64,000 nucleotides of DNA from Pedobacter sp. FW305-3-2-15-E-R2A2 (lineage in GTDB: Bacteria; Bacteroidota; Bacteroidia; Sphingobacteriales; Sphingobacteriaceae): contig NZ_CP151803.1 in NCBI RefSeq assembly GCF_038446955.1, positions 5,394,001-5,458,000 on the forward strand, written 5' to 3'. Under the pieces are notes generated by a model. The model searched no databases. It was not told the DNA's origin and was given only the letters and a program-made list of their open reading frames with translations. This document shows positions 44,038 to 53,487 of the stretch, in pieces; the stretch's first letter is position 1, and every line of letters starts with the position of its first letter. The position numbers and the translations under genes are program-made.

Positions 44038-44628
44038 ATGTACTCTGAAAAGTATGCTTATCATTCACTAACTGATTTTGAATTGACGAAACTGCTCATT
44101 TCAGGAGATCATAAAGCATTCATTGAAATATATCACCGTTTTCAGGCATTATTGTATGTGTATGCTTGTAAAATAACCACAGATAAAGAGGAAGCCGAGG
44201 ACATTGTCCAAGAAGTCTTCATTTATCTATGGGATAAAAGAACAACAATTATTTTAAGATCAAGTATATCTTCCTATTTATATAGTGCAGTAAGGTATAA
44301 GTTCTTTAATCTCCTGGATCACAAAAAAGTCAGAAAAGATTATACCAGTTCTTTTCAAAATTTCCTCGATGAAGGAGAATACATTACAGACAATTACATT
44401 CGGGAAAAAGAATTCAGTCAGCTAATAGAAAAAGAGATTCTGGCATTGCCTGATAAAATGCGGGAGGTATTTGAGCTTAGCAGGAAACAAAACCTATCCC
44501 GTAAAGAGATCGCAGAAAAATTAAATATTTCTGAAAAAACGGTTAAAAATCAAATCAGCAACGCCTTAAAAATCCTCCGGGGGAAACTCGGCTTCTTCAC
44601 TTTTCTTCTACTGCTTATCAATAAATAA
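44038..44628 (+). CDS. ECF RNA polymerase sigma factor (FecI-like)
   Basis: A 196-residue sigma-70 ECF subfamily factor. Region 2: AFIEIYHRFQALLYVYACKI, then EEAEDIVQEVFIYLWDKR. Region 4: LPDKMREVFELSRKQNLSRKEIAEKLNISEKTVKNQISNALKIL with the HTH. It would be released by the FecR protein encoded 75 bp downstream on a signal from the SusC receptor, and transcribe the susCD genes. A hydrophobic C-terminal tail (FFTFLLLLINK) is unusual. Confidence 0.92.
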   Translation: MYSEKYAYHSLTDFELTKLLISGDHKAFIEIYHRFQALLYVYACKITTDKEEAEDIVQEVFIYLWDKRTTIILRSSISSYLYSAVRYKFFNLLDHKKVRKDYTSSFQNFLDEGEYITDNYIREKEFSQLIEKEILALPDKMREVFELSRKQNLSRKEIAEKLNISEKTVKNQISNALKILRGKLGFFTFLLLLINK

Positions 44629-44703
44629 TTTTTTTCATTTTCTTCTGGGCCTAAGGCGCTTTATAACTTACATGTACTTATACCAAAAGTTTTAAAGTAA
44701 TAG

Positions 44704-45849
44704 ATGATCAAGAAATATTTTCCTGAAGACCTCGTTTATAAATACTCTCGTAAAGCCTGTTCTGAGGAGGAAAAGGCTATTGTAGAAAGCTGGCACATTA
44801 AGGACCTGTCAGAAAGCACTTATGTCCCTTCAAAAGAAAACATATCGCTGGTCAACATCCGGATGGCAAATAAACTCGAAGGCCATATTTATTCCAGAAA
44901 TAAAACACAGCGAACAATCAGGTTATGGCAACGTATTGCCATTACGGCCTCCATTCTTTTAGCAATTTCGGTCATCAGCCTTTTTTATCTGGAACGAAGC
45001 AATCCTATCCCGCAAGCGTCTACGAGAAAATCTGATTTTCAAGACATTCTTCCAGGTGGATATAAAGCTATACTAACGCTTAATGATGGAAAAAAGATCA
45101 GACTAAATGAAAAAAGTCAACAGGCAGTTATTCTCCAAAGCAATGCCAGTATCAGGACAAAGGCAGGGGGAAGACTTATTTATGAAAACATACCGGGGGC
45201 CAGGGGACATAAAGACTTAAATATACTGGAAACACCCCGGGGGGGCCAATATCAATTAACACTGCCTGACGGAACTAAAGTATGGCTAAATTCATCGAGC
45301 AGATTGACTTATCCTACGGCATTCACAGGTAAAGAAAGGCAAGTCAAACTCATTGGAGAAGCCTTTTTTGAAGTCGCCAAAGATCGTTCTAAACCATTCC
45401 GTGTTCATACCGAACATCAGGTAGTAGAAGTGCTGGGAACTCATTTCAACATATTGGCATATCCTGAAGAACAGAAAACTCAAACTACTTTGTTAGAAGG
45501 AAAGATTAGAATCCATAATCAAAAATCCAGTAAAATTATGAGGCCCGGACAGGAAGCTTTTACGGAGAAGGGGGAAGATCAGATTGCGGTTTCTAAGGCA
45601 GATATTGAAAAAAACATCGCCTGGAAGAATGATGAGTTTATTTTCAATGGGGAAGACCTGCAAAGCATTATGAGATCAATCGCGAGATGGTATGATGTTG
45701 AAGTTAGTTATCAAAATTATTCGAATCATACCAGGTATTGGGGTACTGTTTCCCGATCCAAGAACATATCAGCAGTTCTAAAAATGTTAGAATCAACTGG
45801 GAAAATTAAATTCGAAATCAAAGGAAGGAGGATTATTGCTATGAACTAA
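44704..45849 (+). CDS. FecR-family anti-sigma factor
   Basis: A 381-residue single-pass inner-membrane protein. The N-terminal cytoplasmic part (1-75) binds the sigma factor. The membrane segment is IAITASILLAISVISLFYL. The periplasmic FecR domain has GGQYQLTLPDGTKVWLNSSS, then AFFEVAKDRSKPFRVHT and EVLGTHFNILAYPEE. The C-terminal DUF4974 domain is DLQSIMRSIARWYDVEVSYQ. This is the usual Bacteroidota arrangement with a receptor having an N-terminal STN domain. Confidence 0.94.
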   Translation: MIKKYFPEDLVYKYSRKACSEEEKAIVESWHIKDLSESTYVPSKENISLVNIRMANKLEGHIYSRNKTQRTIRLWQRIAITASILLAISVISLFYLERSNPIPQASTRKSDFQDILPGGYKAILTLNDGKKIRLNEKSQQAVILQSNASIRTKAGGRLIYENIPGARGHKDLNILETPRGGQYQLTLPDGTKVWLNSSSRLTYPTAFTGKERQVKLIGEAFFEVAKDRSKPFRVHTEHQVVEVLGTHFNILAYPEEQKTQTTLLEGKIRIHNQKSSKIMRPGQEAFTEKGEDQIAVSKADIEKNIAWKNDEFIFNGEDLQSIMRSIARWYDVEVSYQNYSNHTRYWGTVSRSKNISAVLKMLESTGKIKFEIKGRRIIAMN

Positions 45850-46010
45850 CGTATACCTTATGAAAAATTCAAAAAGCCGAAAGTGCTGAAACACTTCCGG
45901 CCGAAAATGGATTTTATTATTAAGTAAAAGAACCAAATAACCGACGCAGGGCACGATAAGCTCATAGACAAGAAAGACGTCCCTGCGAAAAACCCAAACT
46001 AAACAAATGT

Positions 46011-49000
46011 ATGAAATTTTTCGCTAAATTTTCATACAGGCCAACTGCCTGTATGATCAAATTTCTGTGCGTTATGAAACTTATTATTGTTTTAATGACT
46101 ACAGTATTCCTGCAAATTGGTACTGCAGCTGAAGCACAAAGAATCACCCTTTCAGAAAAAAATGCTTCTCTGGTCAAAATTTTTAAAGAGATCAGAGTCC
46201 AAAGCGGCTATGATTTCTTTGGAGACCTTGATCTTCTGGAAAAAGCAAAACCCGTAACTATAAATATTAAAAATGCGACAATCGATGACGTATTAAAAAT
46301 ATGTTTTGCTAACCAGAGTTTTGACTATACCATCAGTGATAAAATCATCGTATTTAAAGAAAAAAAGCGTGCGTTAAGCCAAAAAAGCAACAACTTTCTC
46401 CCACAAGACTCTGTCATTTTTAAAGGTAAAATTTCGGATGAAATGGGCCATCCTATGCCTGGGGCAACCATAAAGGTAAAAGGAGGTAAAAGGATTACCA
46501 AGACCGATATGAATGGGAATTTTTCAATTCTTGCCCATAAAAAAGGGGCACTTGAAATTTCCTTTATTGGGTACGTAAAAAAAGAAATTAGTCTCAGTGG
46601 ATTAAATTCAGATAACAGCATTTCCGTAGTACTTAATCCGGGACAAAATGAACTCGGTGAAGTAAGCATTGTCAGTACTGGCTATCAGGACATTCCTAAA
46701 GAACGCGCAACGGGCTCTTTTGAGATCGTTACCAAAGAACAGTTGCAGCATAGCAACAATTCAAATTTAGTTAAAAGGCTGGAAGGCATTACTGCAAGTT
46801 TAGATTTTAATAATCCCATCAATGGAAACGCTAATCTTTCAAGCGGTTTCCGTAGGTCTCCGCTGGTTGCCTTAACGATAAGGGGCAAAAATACATTAAT
46901 GGCACCTGGCTTTGGTGCAGAATTAAGTTTGAATAGCGGACAGGTTCTGGTCGTAATTGATGGAATCCCCTCTCCCTACAGCATTGATCAGATCAACCCC
47001 GATGATGTCGAAAGCATTAATATCCTGAAAGACGCGGCGGCGGCTTCGATCTGGGGATCCAGAGCTGCAAATGGCGTAATTGTGATTAAAACAAAACAAG
47101 GAAGTTATAATAGACCTGTTACGGTGTCTTTTAACACCAACGTAAATGTCAGCGATAAAATCGATCTGTTTTATAAAAAATATATGAGCACTTCAGATTT
47201 TGTGGATGCACAAATTCAAAAATATAACTATTTCCATCCTACTCCGGTAGCAGATCCTACCGATCTTTATACACCTCAACCTTTCCTTTCGCCGGTGGAA
47301 GAGATCATCAATGATCAGCGTTTGGGTACCATCACAGATGCTCAGGCTAAAGCAAAATTGGATGACCTGCGTGATAATGACGTTCGTAATGATCTGAATA
47401 AATATTTTTTACGTCCAACATTGGTTCAGAATTACACGCTTTCATTAGATGGCGGCTCAGAAAAATATGCCTACCGATTATCAGGAGGATATAGCCGAAC
47501 CAGAGAAAATACCGTTCCCGCTAGCGGAGACCGTTATAATTTTAGTTACTCTGCATCTGTAAAACCGATCAAGAACTTATCTGTTCAGGCAATTCTAAGT
47601 TATAACGAATCGCAAAGCACCAACCAGGCTGGTGGTAACCAATTAGTTACCAGCAGCTTCAACACGGGATTTAATCCATATGCCCAGCTTGCAGATGACG
47701 CAGGCAATCCCCTCGTTATCCCGAGGACTTATCGCCCAAAATACCTTCAGCTTTTGGCCGACCACTATGGCGATAAAATTCTTGATATGAGCTTCAGGCC
47801 TTTAGACGACATGAAGCAAGGATATTACAAAGTGGCCAATAGAAATCTCAACCTCAACTTAAATGCAAGCTATCAGATCAGTCCGGTTTTCGCAGCCGCA
47901 CTTACTTATGGATATACCTATGGTCAGGACGAAAACACAGAATTAAGAGGTCAAAATTCACTGTATACCAGGGAAATAACCAACATCTTCACCACCAGAG
48001 AAGACTATGTAGATCCTCCATACGGATTGCCGGCACCCTTAAAAAAACTAATTCCTCTCGGCGGAATCTATAGCCCTGAGCTTGTAAAACGAAATACTCA
48101 AACCTTGAGGGGACAGTTAACTGCAGATAAAATATGGAATGAGAAGCATCAGCTGAACGCTTTTGCGGCATTTGATATTGGACAATATTATTCTTTGGAT
48201 AGGGTTCAGCAATTTTACGGTTATGACCCGAAAACCTTAAAAACTAATAACTCAGTTCCTTTTGGAATGGAATTCGTCAGGTTATTTAATGATCCCGAAT
48301 CCGGACTTGGCAGTTCAACGATACCTTTTATTCCAGGTAACCTGTTGGATTATAAAACCAGAACCCTGAGTTTCTCTTCAAATGCAGCATATACTTATGA
48401 TAGCCGCTATACATTGTCGGCCAGCATCAGAAAAGATCTCAGCAGTATCTCCGGACCATCAACAAACAGAGGTGGTGCCCCTTATATTTCAGTAGGTGGG
48501 CTTTGGAATTTAGCACATGAGAAATTTTATACCCTGGAATGGTTACCATTATTGCAACTCCGGGCCACTTTTGGTTATAATGGTAACATCAACGCTAGTG
48601 TTCCATCAAGACCAATCCTTACTTCCATTGCGGCACCAACATTTGGTGGCAATCTGTTACCCTATGCAAACACGAATTACCTTAGCAACGAAAAATTACG
48701 TCCTGAACGGTCCAAAATGCTAAATTTAGGTTTAAATTTTGGCAGTAGAGGAAATAGGTTATCCGGAAGTGTTGAATATTTCAGAAGAAATACATCCGAT
48801 CTGATTACAGATGCGGCGTTAGATCCTACGACAGGTTATGCTACAGGTATTTATAACTCTGCCAATCTGCGGTCATGGGGAACTGATGTGACCTTAAACT
48901 CCATCAACCTTCAAACCGGAATGTTCAGGTGGACCAGTAACCTGACCTTCACCTACAACCGCGTGAAGATTTTGAAACTCCTTACTCAAAATAAACCTAC

Positions 49001-49709
49001 TGCAAATCAATTTATAGGCTTTGATAACGTCGAGGGTTATGAGCTCTCCCGAATCGCTGCTTACCGTTGGGCAGGATTAGATCCCCTGACCGGAGATCCG
49101 AGAGGTTACGATGCAGATGGAAATGTAGTAAGTATTCCTGCCGACATCTACGCTCCTGATTATGAGAAAAATGTAAAATCAATCCAGGGTGTCCCAATCA
49201 GTTCTCTTCATTATTTTGGTTCGGCTGTACCTGTATATTATGGCGCACTTCGTAATACATTTAGTTATGCTGGTTTTTCTCTTACCGCAGCTTTCCAGTA
49301 TAAGCTTGGGTATTATTTTAGAAAAACTCCATCCGACCTTATTCAATATGAACCCTTATTCAGTGCCAATAGCCTTGGAGCTGCAGAATTTGCAAGGAGG
49401 TGGCAAAACCCTGGTGATGAAAAGATCACAAACGTACCTTCAATGACAGTTGCAGGAAATACAGAAAGAGATTTATTCTATCGCTTTTCAGAAATAAATG
49501 TATTAAAAGCTGACCATATCCGCTTTCAGGAAATCAATCTTTCCTATGCTTTCAGAAAAACGAATTGGTTCCTGAAAAATCCAAGAATATATGCAAATGT
49601 TACTAATCTGGGCATCGTTTGGCGAGCTAATAAAGAAGGGATTGATCCGGATGTAAATGACTATCCAATACCACGTACGTATGGTTTTGGTTTAAGTGCT
49701 AATTTCTAA
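46011..49709 (+). CDS. SusC/RagA-family TonB-dependent receptor with STN domain
   Basis: A 1,232-residue outer-membrane receptor. The signal sequence is followed by an STN domain (residues 45-120: AQRITLSEKNASLVKIFKEI, DFFGDLDLLEKAKPV). A carboxypeptidase-like regulatory domain (FKGKISDEMGHPMPGATIKV, then GNFSILAHKKGALEISFIGY) comes next, then the plug with LVVIDGIPSPYSIDQINPDDVESINILKDAAA and the barrel ending PRTYGFGLSANF. The STN domain signals to FecR. The ligand (glycan or peptide) is not known. It overlaps the longer reading frame of susD, whose true start is 11 bp downstream. Confidence 0.96.
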   Translation: MKFFAKFSYRPTACMIKFLCVMKLIIVLMTTVFLQIGTAAEAQRITLSEKNASLVKIFKEIRVQSGYDFFGDLDLLEKAKPVTINIKNATIDDVLKICFANQSFDYTISDKIIVFKEKKRALSQKSNNFLPQDSVIFKGKISDEMGHPMPGATIKVKGGKRITKTDMNGNFSILAHKKGALEISFIGYVKKEISLSGLNSDNSISVVLNPGQNELGEVSIVSTGYQDIPKERATGSFEIVTKEQLQHSNNSNLVKRLEGITASLDFNNPINGNANLSSGFRRSPLVALTIRGKNTLMAPGFGAELSLNSGQVLVVIDGIPSPYSIDQINPDDVESINILKDAAAASIWGSRAANGVIVIKTKQGSYNRPVTVSFNTNVNVSDKIDLFYKKYMSTSDFVDAQIQKYNYFHPTPVADPTDLYTPQPFLSPVEEIINDQRLGTITDAQAKAKLDDLRDNDVRNDLNKYFLRPTLVQNYTLSLDGGSEKYAYRLSGGYSRTRENTVPASGDRYNFSYSASVKPIKNLSVQAILSYNESQSTNQAGGNQLVTSSFNTGFNPYAQLADDAGNPLVIPRTYRPKYLQLLADHYGDKILDMSFRPLDDMKQGYYKVANRNLNLNLNASYQISPVFAAALTYGYTYGQDENTELRGQNSLYTREITNIFTTREDYVDPPYGLPAPLKKLIPLGGIYSPELVKRNTQTLRGQLTADKIWNEKHQLNAFAAFDIGQYYSLDRVQQFYGYDPKTLKTNNSVPFGMEFVRLFNDPESGLGSSTIPFIPGNLLDYKTRTLSFSSNAAYTYDSRYTLSASIRKDLSSISGPSTNRGGAPYISVGGLWNLAHEKFYTLEWLPLLQLRATFGYNGNINASVPSRPILTSIAAPTFGGNLLPYANTNYLSNEKLRPERSKMLNLGLNFGSRGNRLSGSVEYFRRNTSDLITDAALDPTTGYATGIYNSANLRSWGTDVTLNSINLQTGMFRWTSNLTFTYNRVKILKLLTQNKPTANQFIGFDNVEGYELSRIAAYRWAGLDPLTGDPRGYDADGNVVSIPADIYAPDYEKNVKSIQGVPISSLHYFGSAVPVYYGALRNTFSYAGFSLTAAFQYKLGYYFRKTPSDLIQYEPLFSANSLGAAEFARRWQNPGDEKITNVPSMTVAGNTERDLFYRFSEINVLKADHIRFQEINLSYAFRKTNWFLKNPRIYANVTNLGIVWRANKEGIDPDVNDYPIPRTYGFGLSANF

Positions 49710-49719
49710 TTTAAAGAAT

Positions 49720-51147
49720 ATGAGAACCTTTAAAATAATAAGCCCAATATTTCTGCTTTGCCTATTGCTATTGTCCTGTCAGAAATATGTAGATATTCAA
49801 AAAAGCAGCAACCAGACATTCCTTAATACCGCAAACGATTGTCAGTTGCTATTAGACAACTATACCGTTATGAACTCCGACTACCCGACGGATCTGGAGA
49901 TTTCAGCAGATGACTATTACACTTCTGCAGCAAGCTATTTAGCCGAGGCTCAACCGGTCATAACTTCTGAAGAACAGGCATTGTATTCCTGGCAATCTTC
50001 AGCAATTCGCGCAAAGGCTAATGCCAATTGGTTAAAGCCTTATCTGATTACCAGTAATGCAAACCTTGTATTAGAAGCGCTTGCAAAAATAAAAGAAGGA
50101 ACTGAAGATCCTGTGAAATTAAACACCTTAAGAGGCTCTGCTTTATTTTATCGTGCCTATACCTTATGGTTTGTGGCACAGATGTATGCAAAGCCATATT
50201 CAGCCGCTACTGCAGCTCAGGATCCTGGCGTTCCTATCCGGTTAACCTCCGATATCAATGAGAAATCTTCCAGAGGTACTGTACAGGATACCTATAACCA
50301 AATCATCTCAGATTTATCAGAAGCAGTTAATTTGTTACCTCCCACTTCCAGTATCGCTACAAGACCCAATAAAGCAGCGGCTTATGCTATGTTGGCCAGA
50401 ACTTACCTGTCTATGGAAGATTATCCAAAGGCCTTAATTAATGCCAATGCGGCCATACAAATCAAAGGAGAATTGTTAAACTACAATAGTGGCGCGGTTA
50501 ATATCTATGCTTTTTTCTCGCCGTTCCAGCGGTACAATAAAGAAGTTATATTTCATTCCATTTCCGCTCTGACTGGTATTCTAACTCCCGGAATAGGATT
50601 TACAAGTACCGCAAAAATAGATCTGGCGCTGGCGGCCTCCTATAATGCGAACGACATCAGGAAAATAATTTTTGTAAAGCCAAATTCCGGTGCTCATGCA
50701 GGATCGTTTCGCTTTGGCGCAAATTACGAACCAACATTTGGAACTTCTGTTTTATTCAATGGACTCGCAGTTGATGAATTATATATTACCCGCGCAGAAT
50801 GTTATGCAAGAGCTGGCGATAAGGATAATGCCATGGCAGACCTGAATAAGCTTTTAGTAAATCGGTGGGTAACCGGAACTTATACAGATCAAACTGCAGC
50901 TACCGCGGATGAGGCATTAACAAAAGTACTGGAAGAAAGAAGAAAAGAATTACTGATGCGTGGTCTGCGCTGGACAGACCTCAGGAGGCTCAACAAAGAC
51001 AATGCACGCAAGAAAGACCTGAGCAGGAGTATAACAAAAAATGGCGTAACTACAACCTTTACCTTACCTGCTAATGATCCAAGGTATGTGTTACTCATTC
51101 CACAAAATGTAATTGACAATAGCAGTATTGCACAAAATCCAAGATAG
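49720..51147 (+). CDS. SusD/RagB-family lipoprotein
   Basis: Start at ATG 49720 gives a lipoprotein signal MRTFKIISPIFLLCLLLLSC (lipobox Cys20). About 475 residues. SusD-family marks: FLNTANDCQLLLDNYTVMNS, LRGSALFYRAYTLWFVAQMYA, DTYNQIISDLSEAVNLLP, AAAYAMLARTYLSMEDY, ELYITRAECYARAGDKDNA, and RRKELLMRGLRWTDLRRLN. It caps the SusC barrel on the cell surface. A hairpin follows the gene. Confidence 0.95.
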   Translation: MRTFKIISPIFLLCLLLLSCQKYVDIQKSSNQTFLNTANDCQLLLDNYTVMNSDYPTDLEISADDYYTSAASYLAEAQPVITSEEQALYSWQSSAIRAKANANWLKPYLITSNANLVLEALAKIKEGTEDPVKLNTLRGSALFYRAYTLWFVAQMYAKPYSAATAAQDPGVPIRLTSDINEKSSRGTVQDTYNQIISDLSEAVNLLPPTSSIATRPNKAAAYAMLARTYLSMEDYPKALINANAAIQIKGELLNYNSGAVNIYAFFSPFQRYNKEVIFHSISALTGILTPGIGFTSTAKIDLALAASYNANDIRKIIFVKPNSGAHAGSFRFGANYEPTFGTSVLFNGLAVDELYITRAECYARAGDKDNAMADLNKLLVNRWVTGTYTDQTAATADEALTKVLEERRKELLMRGLRWTDLRRLNKDNARKKDLSRSITKNGVTTTFTLPANDPRYVLLIPQNVIDNSSIAQNPR

Positions 51148-51169
51148 ATTTCCGTTGTCAGCAAATTTT

Positions 51170-51197
51170 CCCTTCTGGCTTTTCCAGGTCAGAAGGG
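51170..51197 (+). terminator. Hairpin between susD and the next gene
   Basis: CCCTTCTG (51170-51177) pairs with CAGAAGGG (51190-51197) around GGCTTTTCCAGG. The tail is TTAATTAAAA, not a U run, so it may be an attenuator or a stability element rather than a terminator. Confidence 0.5.
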
Positions 51198-51221
51198 TTA
51201 ATTAAAATATTTACTAAAACT

Positions 51222-52046
51222 ATGAAAAAACCATTCTTCATTACTGCCATTCTGTTCGTTGCGATAAGCAATTGCATCTATGCGCAAAACGAAATAAATT
51301 TTGACCCGCAGAAACCATTATTCAAATTTCAGAATGAACAACTGACCAATGAAAGCGGGTTGTTGCGTTATGCAGCGTTAACTGGATATCGCGAAGGTGT
51401 AAAACCTGTTCAGGGGCAGTTTAATGTGAATTTCGAAGGCTACAATGATGACAAGGCTGGAACCCGCAGGATTTATATGTATAACCTATCTATTCAGGAT
51501 ATGCTTACCCATGGGTTAATCAAACCTAGCCAGATCTTACTTGAAGTGAAAGATCCATCTAAATTCAGATATGATCCAAAGTATGGATCAGAAATAGAGT
51601 GGCTACGTAAAAATGGATACTGCTATGAGCTGTTGTTGCCGATTGGAGCATTAAAAGGAATGTATATTCTGGATAATGAAATTCAAAAAGCTTTCAATGT
51701 TTGGGCCAGATGGGAAAAGCGAAATGTGAAAACATGGATTCTAGTCAGAACTTCATCCGCTGAAAAATTTAAAGCTTCCGGAGGTGTTCCATTAAAAGAT
51801 CCTATTCATGGCATTTATCAAAATGTAAATATCGCCTGGATAGGAGCTTCTTTAAATGAGTTTGGTCCCACTCCTTTTTTAGATGAGACTGGCTATAAAG
51901 ACCTGATCAATATCAATCTGGGAGTTAACCTTAATACTACACATGATTTCACTGTGCTGAGAAAAGCACTACAAAAATATGACCTGGACCTGAAAGAAGA
52001 AAGCCGGGAAAAATTAATGTTCGTTATCACTGAAGCAATAAAATAA
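51222..52046 (+). CDS. DUF3738-like secreted protein
   Basis: A 274-residue protein with signal peptide MKKPFFITAILFVAISNCIYA. The C-terminus has the pattern PTPFLDETGYKDLININLGVNLN followed by LRKALQKYDLDLKEE. It resembles the 'DETGL' fold of DUF3738 proteins, which also end in LRKALQ. The same domain recurs in the next gene. It overlaps it by one base (TAATG), so both are translated together after susCD. The function is unknown. Confidence 0.7.
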   Translation: MKKPFFITAILFVAISNCIYAQNEINFDPQKPLFKFQNEQLTNESGLLRYAALTGYREGVKPVQGQFNVNFEGYNDDKAGTRRIYMYNLSIQDMLTHGLIKPSQILLEVKDPSKFRYDPKYGSEIEWLRKNGYCYELLLPIGALKGMYILDNEIQKAFNVWARWEKRNVKTWILVRTSSAEKFKASGGVPLKDPIHGIYQNVNIAWIGASLNEFGPTPFLDETGYKDLININLGVNLNTTHDFTVLRKALQKYDLDLKEESREKLMFVITEAIK

Positions 52047-53473
52047 TGAAAAGAGCTTATATCATATCCGTAATCCTATTGCTTTTAACAGGTGATTTGT
52101 ATGCACAGCAAAACAAAACTTTAAATGTATCAGGTAAAGTAGACTTAATTGCTGGTTTGCCAAATTTAAATATCGGAGACCAACTTCCTGACTTTGAGAT
52201 TCCAGTAATTATCAATGGAACAAAACGAAGCATGAGAAGCTCTGCATTTAAAGATCAACTATTGATTATTGACTTTTGGTCAATCTACTGCAGTGGTTGT
52301 ATCGCCGCAATGCCAAAAATGGACTCTTTGCAAAAGCACTTTGGTGACAAGATTAAAATTTTACCAGTAACATACGAAGCAGAAACTTTAGTGACTAACT
52401 TCTGGAAAAAAAACAGAAACACTAAAAATCTGGGATTATCCTCAGTTGTTGAAGACAAAATTTTCTCCTCCTATTTCAGGCATCAGACCATCCCTCATGA
52501 AGCCTGGATATACCAAGGAAAAGTAATTGCCATTACAACGGAACAATACGTAGATAAGACAAATATTCAGAAAGTACTCAATGGAGAATTGATCAAATGG
52601 CCTATAAAGAATGATTTCTACGTATTTGACGGAAGTAAAGAACCTCTTTTCAAAGTAAACACAACTCAGGTGAATCCCTCTTCAATTATAAATTATGCTG
52701 CAATTAGTGGTTATAAAGAACAGGTAAATTCTGAAGGACTTAGTGGAGGCTCGGGAGTTGTAAGAGATCCAAATGAAAAAAAAGTCCGGGTTTTCTTTTT
52801 AAATCAAGCAATTTTCACTTCGTATGAGTTGAATTGGAGAAACATTATAAATCCGACCACGCTTGTAAGACCTAGTGCAGCCATAACACCAAACCAGATT
52901 GTGTGGCAGGTTACAGACAGGTCAAGATATAAATATGAGTTTAAAACCGATTACCAGGCCAACTGGATCCGTAAGAATGGAATTTGTTTTGAATCATTAA
53001 ATCCGGATACCGGGCAAACACAAGCTGAAATTTCAAGATCTATTGTAAAAAACCTAAACTACTTACTGGGCTTAGATGTTCGCTGGGAAAAAAGGAAAGA
53101 GAAAATCCTTGTTTTAATCCGTACAACGGACAAAGATAAATTGAAGAGCAAAACTGTATTGACAGACTATAAAGATCAATTTAAAGTAGAAGGGAACATC
53201 CAACGGTTCCGTTCCACAAATCTTACAAGTGTAGTTTACAAACTTAACGAGCAGGAACAAAATCCATATGTTTTCGATGAAACTGGTTATAAGAATGAAG
53301 TCGACCTAGATCTGAATATTCATTCCTGGACAGATATTGCTTCGATAAGAAAAGCGCTTCAGGCCTATGACCTTGACCTAAAAGAAGAAGAACGCCTTGT
53401 CGATAAATTTGTATTCGCAGAAACAGAAGGAAGTTTCTTAAAAGAAATTGGAATTAACAAAAACAAACTATAA
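52046..53473 (+). CDS. TlpA-like redoxin fused to a DUF3738-like domain
   Basis: A 475-residue exported protein. The signal peptide is at residues 1-22. The thioredoxin-like domain has FKDQLLIIDFWSIYCSGCIA with the CxxC pair, and the cis-Pro loop HQTIPHEAWIYQG. From residue 205 the domain EPLFKVNTTQVNPSSIINYA, WEKRKEKILVLIRTT, VFDETGYKNEVDLDLN, IRKALQAYDLDLKEEERL is homologous to the upstream protein. TlpA/DUF3738 chains are common in Bacteroidota susCD loci and their role is unknown. The start ATG overlaps the previous stop. Confidence 0.82.
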   Translation: MKRAYIISVILLLLTGDLYAQQNKTLNVSGKVDLIAGLPNLNIGDQLPDFEIPVIINGTKRSMRSSAFKDQLLIIDFWSIYCSGCIAAMPKMDSLQKHFGDKIKILPVTYEAETLVTNFWKKNRNTKNLGLSSVVEDKIFSSYFRHQTIPHEAWIYQGKVIAITTEQYVDKTNIQKVLNGELIKWPIKNDFYVFDGSKEPLFKVNTTQVNPSSIINYAAISGYKEQVNSEGLSGGSGVVRDPNEKKVRVFFLNQAIFTSYELNWRNIINPTTLVRPSAAITPNQIVWQVTDRSRYKYEFKTDYQANWIRKNGICFESLNPDTGQTQAEISRSIVKNLNYLLGLDVRWEKRKEKILVLIRTTDKDKLKSKTVLTDYKDQFKVEGNIQRFRSTNLTSVVYKLNEQEQNPYVFDETGYKNEVDLDLNIHSWTDIASIRKALQAYDLDLKEEERLVDKFVFAETEGSFLKEIGINKNKL

Positions 53474-53487
53474 AACAAACCAAAATT

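Noticed and set aside
45881..45905. Terminator after fecR
   Set aside because: GCCGAAAGTG and CACTTCCGGC form a hairpin with one mismatch but no U tract follows; kept only as a possible leader structure of susC.
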